Below are positions 1-4,737 of a stretch of 5,265 bases of DNA, one piece after another; the stretch's first letter is position 1, and each line of letters begins with the position of its first letter. The translations under genes were made by a program, and so were the position numbers. Source of the DNA: CAZWHE01 sp964633825 (GTDB lineage: Bacteria > Planctomycetota > B15-G4 > CAYZWU01); NCBI GenBank assembly GCA_964633825.1, contig CAZWHE010000212.1:1-5265 (forward strand), in the 5' to 3' direction. The notes beneath the pieces were generated by a model. That model did not search any database. It was not told the origin of the DNA and saw only the letters and a program-made list of their open reading frames with translations.

Positions 1-438
1 GTCATCCCAATCTCCAACGGCTCCCCACCATTGAGGAATCACTTCAACGAGACGGTCGCTGCCATTAAAGGAGACGCAGTCCTCGTCCCCGCTGGCGCAG
101 GAAAATATCTTATACTGGCCAGCGTCGAGATCACCCTTGATTGTAAGAATTTTGCCGCTTTGCACAGGGATGCTGCCGCCATTGACGATCCACAGCTTGA
201 TGTTGGAAGTGACCGTTGTGTCAACTGATACCTCATCACATGTACCATCAATATAAAAAGTTACTTCTGGATCTCCGGAATCATTATAGTCATCGACGGC
301 ATCGGCAAGATCGTTTTGGTAATCTGCAAGGCGGACAATATTTTCTCCTTTTATATTGTCAATTTCCCATATTACTGTATATGAGGAATCTTTTAGTATC
401 ATTTTATATGAATCACAAAGATAGACGGGGTCCGAAGC
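1..438 (-). CDS. Tail-fibre-like / beta-helix (pectate-lyase-type) surface protein, partial at both ends
   Basis: About 146 codons stay open on the minus strand from the transposon boundary to the left edge. The start of the fragment (PVYLCDSYKMILKDSSYTV, then IWEIDNI) resembles the phage/prophage tail-fibre module usually written 'PVYL..SYKIVLKDS.GTVIWTIDN'. The middle (SIPVQSGKILTIKGDLDAG) and the end (VEVIPQWWGAVGDWDD) resemble the lead-in to right-handed beta-helix, pectate-lyase-superfamily proteins, whose consensus is roughly 'GKTLTINGPIEAG...VYPEWWGA.GDG..DD'. The beta-helix itself would lie beyond position 1. The only in-frame ATG (402-400) falls inside the conserved module and has no clear ribosome site. 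An in-frame TAG lies at 456-454 inside the transposon, so this is the downstream remnant of a gene cut by the element. Family recognition is from memory of consensus patterns; the exact function (adhesin, tail fibre, polysaccharide lyase) is open. Confidence 0.7.
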
Positions 439-439
439 C

Positions 440-487
440 TGTCGTGTGTCACGCTATTTGAGACAGGCATCCCACGTTTCATGAGAC
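440..487 (+). repeat. Left terminal inverted end of the transposon, with two 23-bp-spaced sites
   Basis: The end begins TGTCG at 440. It contains two copies of a 15-bp site, at 450-464 (CACGCTATTTGAGAC) and 473-487 (CACGTTTCATGAGAC). They share CACG, a T, and TGAGAC, and are exactly 23 bp apart. A weaker third relative may lie near 500-514 (CCCGTTTCCATAGGG). These are likely transposase-binding sites by analogy with Tn7 and Mu ends; binding is inferred. Confidence 0.8.
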
Positions 488-525
488 CGCAATGAAGAGC
501 CCGTTTCCATAGGGAATTTCGCAGA

Positions 526-996
526 TCAGCCTTCCTTACAATCGAGACAAACGCTGAAGCGCAACTCTCCCCACGATCCCCTGTTCACAACGCGCATCTT
601 GGTACGGACTGCACAAAGCTCGAGTTTTTTCACCGAAAGATCGGCGCAGTAAAGAAGGAAGTTTTTGGCCGAGGTATAGGCCACCAGAAGCCTGTAGGGA
701 CGGCTCTCGAAGAGAAGGTCGATGCGGACCTGTGGAGTGCATTCGTTGCGGTCGGGGCATTGCTGGCAGAGCTTGTCCGGGGGGCGAAGAGCCTTGATAG
801 CGTCGAGAGAGCGACAGAGGGGGCGTCGGCCACGGTAGAGGGTGCGTGCAGCGCCGTGGTTGAGGATGCGGCACTCCAGGCAGGGCAGGAGCTTTCTGCC
901 ATTCTCCACTTCGATCCCATAAGGCCGTATGGTGATGTAGCGTGCGAGCATACGGTGCAGGATGTCGCGCACATGGTGCATCTGTGGGGTGGACAT
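526..996 (-). CDS. Cys-rich, probably zinc-binding transposon accessory protein (gene D)
   Basis: This is a 156-aa protein and the last gene of the transposon operon. I do not recognise a named family. It has ten cysteines, most of them paired: C39-x2-C42, C61, C77-x2-C80-x5-C86, C117, C128 and C150-x2-C153. This suggests one or two zinc (or less likely Fe-S) sites around residues 39-86 and perhaps one at the C-terminus. Its centre (about residues 88-118) looks like a folded alpha/beta core, with RIDLLFESRPYRLLVAYTSA as a representative stretch. There is no signal peptide or membrane segment. The ATG at 996 is chosen because AAGGAG lies 6 nt upstream, overlapping the ATPase stop codon; the gap to the ATPase gene is 12 nt. 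A competing frame starting at 1012 encodes a Pro/His/Arg-rich peptide typical of a shadow frame. Its position after transposase and ATPase matches that of TniQ in Tn5053-like elements and V-K CASTs, but the sequence pattern is not TniQ. A role in target choice or complex assembly is only inferred. Confidence 0.75.
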   Translation of the reverse strand: MSTPQMHHVRDILHRMLARYITIRPYGIEVENGRKLLPCLECRILNHGAARTLYRGRRPLCRSLDAIKALRPPDKLCQQCPDRNECTPQVRIDLLFESRPYRLLVAYTSAKNFLLYCADLSVKKLELCAVRTKMRVVNRGSWGELRFSVCLDCKEG

Positions 997-1002
997 GGTT
1001 TT

Positions 1003-1008
1003 CTCCTT
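1003..1008 (-). promoter_or_regulatory. Ribosome binding site of gene D
   Basis: AAGGAG on the minus strand lies 6 nt before the ATG at 996 and overlaps the end of the ATPase gene. It settles the start of the Cys-rich protein against the competing frame that begins at 1012. Confidence 0.7.
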
Positions 1009-1743
1009 TCATGCGAGGTCCCAGCGTTGAAGGATCTCATCAAGGCTCAACGGGTTGATCGGGTCCTCTGAGCCGGTTTCGGCCAGGCTCCTGCGAAACA
1101 GGGGAACGATGAGGCCCGGGACCCCTCGGCCCCGTTCGAAGAGGATGCGCATCCCCTCCTGGCAGAGACGTTGGGTCTGGTCGGCGCCGAAGTGGTGATC
1201 GAGGAATGAGGACAGCTCCTCCAGGGTCAGGCCGGTGAGCTCTTCGCGCACGACGATGCGACGCCACAAGGGGGGGATGGCCTGGAGCCTGGCGCGAAGC
1301 AGGGGCATTCCCACCAGGAGGATACGAACGGAGCCCTCGTCGACGAGGTCGCTTTCGACCAGGGCCCTTGCCTCCGACAACGTCTCTTCGGGAAGCTCGT
1401 GGGCTTCGTCGAACCAGAGGAGAAGCTGGTACGGTTCGTTGTGCACAGAGTGCACGAGGCCCTGGAGGGTCTCGCTGTGAGAGCGGCGAGTCGGGAGTCT
1501 AAGGCTGTTGGAGAGGACCCGAACCAGGCCTGTGGCGTTGAGACGACGGGCGCCGGAGAAGTAGAATACGCGGTAGCGGCACCGGTCCAGTCCATGACGC
1601 AGTTGTCGGCAGAGCATGGTCTTGCCGGTGCCGGTCTCTCCGGTAAGGAGCAGGTAGTGGTCCTCATGGCTGCGAAAGGCGTTTTCAAGGGTTTCGAGGG
1701 TGTGCACGAAGTCGGCGAAGGGAAACGGTTGGGTCTGGTTCAT
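1009..1743 (-). CDS. ExeA/TniB/TnsC-like AAA+ ATPase, transposition target-selection protein (gene C)
   Basis: This is a 244-aa P-loop ATPase. Walker A is GETGTGKT (residues 35-42). Walker B is LLLWFDEAH (107-115), with D112 and E113 as the expected Mg2+/catalytic acids. A sensor-1-like ILLVGMP follows at 141-147. The C-terminal part keeps the ExeA-family pattern: REELTGLTLEELSSFLDHHF at 167-186, then a GRGVPGLI segment near 205-212 that echoes the usual 'G.PR.I'. The length fits TniB/TnsC/IstB-type transposition helpers. In Mu and Tn7 the equivalent protein binds DNA in ATP form, marks the target and activates the transposase, acting in the cytoplasm. Its ATG overlaps the transposase stop codon as ATGA (1740-1743), and GGAGG lies 7 nt upstream, so translation is probably coupled and its level tied to the transposase. 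The AAA+ assignment is secure; the role in transposition is inferred from the neighbours and the family. Confidence 0.92.
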   Translation of the reverse strand: MNQTQPFPFADFVHTLETLENAFRSHEDHYLLLTGETGTGKTMLCRQLRHGLDRCRYRVFYFSGARRLNATGLVRVLSNSLRLPTRRSHSETLQGLVHSVHNEPYQLLLWFDEAHELPEETLSEARALVESDLVDEGSVRILLVGMPLLRARLQAIPPLWRRIVVREELTGLTLEELSSFLDHHFGADQTQRLCQEGMRILFERGRGVPGLIVPLFRRSLAETGSEDPINPLSLDEILQRWDLA

Positions 1744-3320
1744 GGCTGATCCTCCGAATCGGGTTTGGTCTTCCGGGCTGCCCGGATAAGTCGGTCGAGG
1801 TGGCCGAGATAGGTTTTGAGGGGGCGGTTGGGCCCGAGGGCGCGTCGCGTCTTCTCGATGGCCTCTCGAAAGGGTTGTGCGGGCAATGGACCTCTTTGTC
1901 GATAGAAGGCCTCGATGAGAGTGGCCTCACGCTCGTCGATGGGGACGGAGCGTTCGAGCAGGCGTGCGAGCTCGCGAAAGACTTCCGGCAGTCCGAAGCC
2001 GGGTTGGGCGTTCGGGCGGGTCTGCCCTCGCCAGAGGTCGAGAAGTTTCTGGAGCTGTCCGGTGCCCCGTTTTTCTATGGCCTGTTCGTGCTCGAAGGGA
2101 CGTTTTTTAGTGAAGGGCTCCAGAGGGATCTGGTGTTCGTCGTCGATCACGACGAAGGCCTCATGCTTTTCGACCGGGTCGTAGCGAAAGCTGCATCGTC
2201 TGCCCGCATAAAGAGCGGGGACACGGAAGAGTCCTGTGGGCAGGGCCACTTGCCCGGTTTTGGAATGGCTCTTGGCGTCGATGGAGATCCGGAATGCCCG
2301 GAGGAGGTCGTTTGCGCTCATGCGTCGATTGGAGATGCGAGCTGCAAGGGCCTGGGCGGGAGTCATCTTGATTTCACGGTGCCAGTGTTGGTTGTAGAAG
2401 ATATCGATCGTGGCCTGAAGCAGGGCCTCGAGGTGTTCGAGGTCGACGACCTCTTGTTGTGGAAGCTCTTTGACGAACCACCGCTTGAGCGCCCTGTGAT
2501 AGGCCTCGATCTTTCCTTGCGCCTCGGCGTTGCGCGTCTTGACCCAATTGCGGTGTAGCCCCAACAGGGCAAGACCGGCGCGGAAGGCCTTCGAGTCGTA
2601 TGCCGAAGCGCGGTCGAACTGCATCCGTTCGGCCATGCCCCACTTGGATGCAGCCAGGCGAAAAACTCGTACGGCGGCTTCCAGACTCTCGGAGAGGGCG
2701 ATGATGGCGGCCAGGACGTAACGGCTGTAATCCTCGAGGATCGAGAGCACGTGGACCCGTATTGTCTCGCCGTTTGTGAAAGTTAGGGCAAAGGGCCCCT
2801 TTCCATCTAACTGCCAACTGATATGTGGCCTGTCGGTCTCGTACAGATCGCGCAGCTTTTTGCCCGTGCCCTTTCGGCGCCGCAAGATTCCCTGGAAGGC
2901 AGGGTGTGCGAGAAGGTCTCGGCTGAGTGTGGATCGGCTCATGGGCCGCTCTCCGAACTCGACCTCAAGGTAGAGCATCAACTGGGTGAGCGAGCGATCC
3001 GATTGCTCGTAGAGCAGCCCCAAAGCGTAGTCCACATATACGGAACGGTCGTCTCGTGGGAGTCCCTTGTCTTTCCTGGTCTTCGGCAAAAGCCCCGTAA
3101 AGCCCTTCTCGCGGTAATCGTTGAGCCAGCGAAACAGAGTGCTTCTGCTGATCGGCTTGCCGGTGGCCTCGTCGCCGTCGTCTTCTGAACAGGGCCAGAA
3201 CACACCTCGCTTGGTCCTCTGCTTGAGGAGGAGGCGTTTCTGCTGAATTGAGAGACTTTCATCGAGTAGAGGAGAGATCATTTCGTATCGCCAGGTGGCG
3301 ATCTCCCATGGATCGGACAT
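1740..3320 (-). CDS. D,D(35)E transposase, Mu/TnsB/IS481-like (gene B)
   Basis: This is a 526-aa transposase that would cut and join the element ends. Numbering is from the ATG at 3320. Residues about 50-80 form a helix-turn-helix (SRSTLFRWLNDYREKGFTGL), and about 110-140 a second one (SLTQLMLYLEVEFGERPMSR). The RNase-H-like rve core follows: D172 in WQLDGKG, DYSRY near 197-201, D236 in QFDRASAY, and E272 in GKIEAYHRALKRWF. The second and third acids are 36 positions apart, which is the classic D,D(35)E spacing. Residues about 355-400 (from LPTGLFRVPALYAGRRCSFR) match the small Mu-type C-terminal beta-barrel seen in IstA, TnsB and MuA. A charged alpha-helical tail completes the protein and may contact the ATPase. 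GGAGG lies 5 nt before the ATG at 3320. An in-frame TTG at 3353 would add 11 residues but lacks such a site. The gene overlaps the upstream gene by 43 nt and the ATPase by 4 nt. All catalytic residues are intact, so it looks functional. Confidence 0.95.
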   Translation of the reverse strand: MSDPWEIATWRYEMISPLLDESLSIQQKRLLLKQRTKRGVFWPCSEDDGDEATGKPISRSTLFRWLNDYREKGFTGLLPKTRKDKGLPRDDRSVYVDYALGLLYEQSDRSLTQLMLYLEVEFGERPMSRSTLSRDLLAHPAFQGILRRRKGTGKKLRDLYETDRPHISWQLDGKGPFALTFTNGETIRVHVLSILEDYSRYVLAAIIALSESLEAAVRVFRLAASKWGMAERMQFDRASAYDSKAFRAGLALLGLHRNWVKTRNAEAQGKIEAYHRALKRWFVKELPQQEVVDLEHLEALLQATIDIFYNQHWHREIKMTPAQALAARISNRRMSANDLLRAFRISIDAKSHSKTGQVALPTGLFRVPALYAGRRCSFRYDPVEKHEAFVVIDDEHQIPLEPFTKKRPFEHEQAIEKRGTGQLQKLLDLWRGQTRPNAQPGFGLPEVFRELARLLERSVPIDEREATLIEAFYRQRGPLPAQPFREAIEKTRRALGPNRPLKTYLGHLDRLIRAARKTKPDSEDQP

Positions 3321-4006
3321 GGCAACCTCCGTTTTCGTAGCGTTTGAGGCCAAGATGCCATAAGCGCTGAATCAACGAGTTCAATCGCCGTGCAGTCAAT
3401 CCCGGTTCGAAAGCCCAGGCCGAACGAGTTGCCCAAACCGAGGATGAGACGATTGAGTTCGGAGAGCATCCATGGGGTCTTTGCGCCGAGAACAGCGCAC
3501 CAGAGCAGAAATCGTCTGCATGCCTCGAGACGCTCCCGACGTGCCTGACTGCGGTAGCGCCGGGGGTTGACCGAAAAAGGCTCTTGAGGCGGGTTCTTCA
3601 GAGCCGCAAAGCGACCTTCGAGCTCGGCCTCGATCCTGGCCGCGGGAAGCGCTTCGGGGATCTCCCCCACGGTCCGCCCCAGGCACCAGGCTCCCAGACC
3701 CTCGGTCCAGCCGTGCAGGGTGGTGTGCGCCGGGGTGCGTTCGCCATAGAGCTTGCTCCAGACCACGGAACGCAACGAAAGGTGTCCTTGGTTGTACAGG
3801 CTGACCGAGAGTTCGATCACAGTCAGGCCATAGAGCTTACGCGCCAGGATGTCTGCAGGAAGGACTCGGCATCGGCTCTTGCACACCGGACATCTCGCCA
3901 GGGCGATCTCGACGGTGCGCTCGACCACCACGAGCATGCTGTAATCATCCCGTTCGAGGACGAAAACCGTCCTGTCCACGGTAGAGCCCGTCAGCTCCAG
4001 CGCCAC
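3278..4006 (-). CDS. Zn-knuckle/HTH transposon protein of unknown function (gene A); N-terminus uncertain
   Basis: This is the first gene of the operon, 242 aa if it starts at the GTG at 4006. Residues 39-46 (CPVCKSRC) form a zinc-knuckle-like cluster. It is followed at about 50-105 by a helical, HTH-like segment (LARKLYGLTVIELSVSL, then GERTPAHTTLHGWTEGLG). A basic region (PRRYRSQARRERLEACRRF) lies at about 148-166. The layout resembles DUF6431-type proteins found beside transposases, but that match is tentative. A DNA-binding role is inferred. The start is doubtful: no Shine-Dalgarno site precedes the GTG, and the same frame stays open to 4213 with protein-like text (LHDIYSTLLKQDLLGKYLAG, then TFCPKYPDDSHPGPP). 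That stretch has no ATG, GTG or TTG. A CTG at 4111 would give 277 aa; an ATC at 4132 preceded by GAGG could be a decayed ATG. The 3' end overlaps the transposase by 43 nt. Confidence 0.7.
   Translation of the reverse strand: MALELTGSTVDRTVFVLERDDYSMLVVVERTVEIALARCPVCKSRCRVLPADILARKLYGLTVIELSVSLYNQGHLSLRSVVWSKLYGERTPAHTTLHGWTEGLGAWCLGRTVGEIPEALPAARIEAELEGRFAALKNPPQEPFSVNPRRYRSQARRERLEACRRFLLWCAVLGAKTPWMLSELNRLILGLGNSFGLGFRTGIDCTAIELVDSALMASWPQTLRKRRLPCPIHGRSPPGDTK
3326..3330 (-). promoter_or_regulatory. Ribosome binding site deciding the transposase start
   Basis: GGAGG on the minus strand lies 5 nt before the ATG at 3320, inside the end of the upstream gene. It favours a 526-aa transposase over the 537-aa version that starts at TTG 3353. 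Confidence 0.75.
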
Positions 4007-4213
4007 CGGAGGGCCCGGATGGGAATCATCCGGATACTTCGGACAGAAGGTCCCGGCCAGGTACTTTCCGAGAAGGTCTTGCTTCAGGAGGGTTGAGTAG
4101 ATATCATGCAGAACTGCAACTGTGACCGGGATGAGAAGCCTCGAGGACAGTTGTGCGAAGGGGGCAGGCCTTTGCCCCCTTCTCTTTTTTTTACCAGCTA
4201 TCTTCCAGCTATC
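4007..4213 (-). other. Open N-terminal extension of gene A without a standard start codon
   Basis: These 69 codons continue in frame upstream of the GTG at 4006, up to a TAA at 4216-4214. The part from about 4132 to 4007 reads like real protein (VAVLHDIYSTLLKQDLLGKY and TFCPKYPDDSHPGPP) and contributes another cysteine near the zinc knuckle. The part above 4140 (KKKRRGQRPAP) is encoded by an A8 run and by a hairpin that is a plus-strand terminator, so it may not be coding. Either initiation uses a non-standard codon, or the gene has lost its true start. Confidence 0.5.
4157..4192 (+). terminator. Strong rho-independent terminator reading on the plus strand
   Basis: GAAGGGGGCA (4157-4166), a 6-nt loop, and TGCCCCCTTC (4173-4182) make a perfect 10-bp GC-rich stem. 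The stem is followed by TCTTTTTTTT with eight Ts at 4185-4192. On the minus strand no T-run follows, so it acts on plus-strand transcripts only. No plus-strand gene ends here: it lies antisense to the operon leader. It could end an antisense RNA or block transcription leaving the element. Confidence 0.8.
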
Positions 4214-4215
4214 TT
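4194..4215. repeat. Exact 11-bp tandem duplication in the operon leader
   Basis: CCAGCTATCTT occurs twice head-to-tail with no mismatch (4194-4204 and 4205-4215). Because 11 is not a multiple of three, it shifts the minus-strand frame. The upstream frame from the ATG at 4257 stops at TAG (4200-4198) within the repeat. With a single copy that frame would join the open frame of gene A. Confidence 0.85.
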
Positions 4216-4257
4216 ATAGAATAGATTCTCCACCGGGAAGACCCGACGAATACCCAT
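4198..4257 (-). pseudogene. Short ORF (19 aa) upstream of gene A, possibly its frameshifted N-terminus
   Basis: An ATG at 4257 opens MGIRRVFPVENLFYKIAGR and stops at TAG 4200-4198. Removing one copy of the 11-bp duplication would continue it as ...YKIAGKKKRRGQ into gene A, giving an uninterrupted 322-aa reading frame ending at 3278. The frame is also open further upstream to a TAA near 4343-4345. There is no convincing Shine-Dalgarno site. The alternative is that the leader is non-coding and the open frame is chance. Confidence 0.4.
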
Positions 4258-4300
4258 CCCTGCCTGTTTTTCGCTGCTGATATAAATCGAACTCCCGGTG
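4231..4300. repeat. 8-bp inverted repeat in the leader
   Basis: CACCGGGA (4231-4238) and TCCCGGTG (4293-4300) are perfect inverted copies with 54 bp between them. The right arm overlaps the innermost GTGAG site of the right end. It may be a regulator site or chance; no function can be claimed. Confidence 0.35.
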
Positions 4301-4379
4301 AGTAGTAGTGAGCAGAAGGCGTGAGGAGTGATGTCTTATTTTTCTTTCATAATCAAGAATAGAGGGCCCGTGAGGAGTG
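4297..4379 (-). repeat. Inner iterated sites of the right transposon end
   Basis: Inside the outer 48 bp the right end goes on with further GTGAG-containing sites. CGTGAGGAGTG occurs exactly at 4320-4330 and 4369-4379. A variant CGGTGAG starts at 4297. GTGAG cores start at 4298, 4321, 4370 and 4393, with spacings of 23, 49 and 23. The 23-bp step equals that in the left end and in the outer right end. More sites on the right than on the left gives an asymmetric end, as in Tn7. The sites also flank the likely promoter region of the operon, so the transposase may repress its own expression. Confidence 0.6.
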
Positions 4380-4380
4380 T

Positions 4381-4428
4381 GTCTCAGAGAACGTGAGATT
4401 CGAGGTCAAGAGTGCGTAAAATGCGACA
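4381..4428 (-). repeat. Right terminal inverted end of the transposon
   Basis: Read on the minus strand from 4428 it begins TGTCGCATTTTACGC. It carries CACGTTCTCTGAGAC at 4395-4381, the counterpart of the left site at 473-487 and at the same distance from the terminus. A degenerate outer copy lies at 4418-4404. It matches the left end at 30 of 48 positions without gaps. Confidence 0.8.
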
Positions 4429-4737
4429 AGCTTACTTCCTGGTCGGAGGAGAGAATTCTCCATATATGATTGCCCACGTGTTTGAGAGAAGTCAGCATTG
4501 TCTAGCTTGAGTCCGGAAATAGGATGCTGCTGTTATCAGTCAATAGCGCTTATTTTATTGTTAAGTCTAAATAATAAAATGGATGATAATACACCCAGAT
4601 TATATTATAAAGGAAGGGTTTTTGAGTCAAGAGGGAAAAAACACTACTTTTATTGATAAATAAACTCTAAAAGGCCTGGTTTAGAACATCAGCTAAATCG
4701 GGATTGGGATGTCCCTTTTTATTAAAATAGTCTATTT
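4429..4737. other. AT-rich intergenic stretch between the transposon and the right-hand gene
   Basis: No gene is supported in these 309 bases; all frames are short and broken by stops. A 6-bp A/T-only hairpin (TTTATT-GATA-AATAAA, 4649-4664) lies about 75 bp past the end of the right-hand gene, and a T6 run follows on the minus strand. It could be a weak terminator. Minus-strand frames just right of the element do not resemble the N-terminal side of the interrupted left-hand gene. Confidence 0.6.

Larger units (their letters stand above)
440..4428 (-). mobile_element. Four-gene Mu/Tn7-like DDE transposon with complex TGTCG ends
   Basis: This is a 3,989-bp element. It is bounded by inverted ends that begin TGTCG at 440 and end CGACA at 4428. 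Aligned without gaps, the outer 48 bp of the two ends match at 30 positions, including CACGTT and TGAGAC blocks at the same distance from each terminus. Inside are only four minus-strand genes, packed as an operon: Zn/HTH protein, D,D(35)E transposase, AAA+ ATPase, Cys-rich protein. TG...CA termini, repeated transposase sites at each end and a transposase/ATPase pair are the hallmarks of the Mu/Tn7/Tn552/Tn5053 group. TnsA, TniQ, resolvase and cargo genes are not seen. A perfect 5-bp target duplication is absent: the flanks read AAGCC on the left and AGCTT on the right. The boundaries therefore rest on the inverted ends, on coding sequence stopping and starting there, and on the interrupted gene on the left. 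Confidence 0.85.

Noticed and set aside
31..251. Short ORFs on both strands in the left flank
   Set aside because: They are out of frame with the longer minus-strand frame across 1-438, which gives recognisable tail-fibre and beta-helix text.
536..1012. Alternative minus-strand ORF starting at ATG 1012, overlapping the ATPase stop codon
   Set aside because: It encodes a Pro/His/Arg/Ser-rich peptide without fold-like pattern. The overlapping frame from ATG 996 has a better ribosome site and ordered CxxC motifs.
1800..2558. Long plus-strand ORF opposite the transposase gene
   Set aside because: It is the complement shadow of a GC-rich gene with intact D,D(35)E motifs; it has no recognisable motif of its own.
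3584..4096. Plus-strand ORF of 170 codons opposite gene A
   Set aside because: Antisense shadow with low-complexity Gly/Arg/Gln content; the minus-strand reading has a zinc knuckle and HTH-like segment.
4106..4219. Small plus-strand ORF starting MQNCNCDRDE just before the terminator
   Set aside because: AGGAGG is 14 nt from the ATG, too far, and the frame runs through the terminator stem and T-run. It is more likely chance, though a non-coding RNA remains possible.
434..4433. AAGC on both sides of the element as a target-site duplication
   Set aside because: The two copies are out of register by one base relative to the TGTCG/CGACA ends and only 4 bp long, which is compatible with chance.
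4690..4722. GGGA...TCCC followed by T5 (near 4707-4722) as a plus-strand terminator
   Set aside because: The stem is only about 4 bp with a tiny loop, and no plus-strand gene precedes it.
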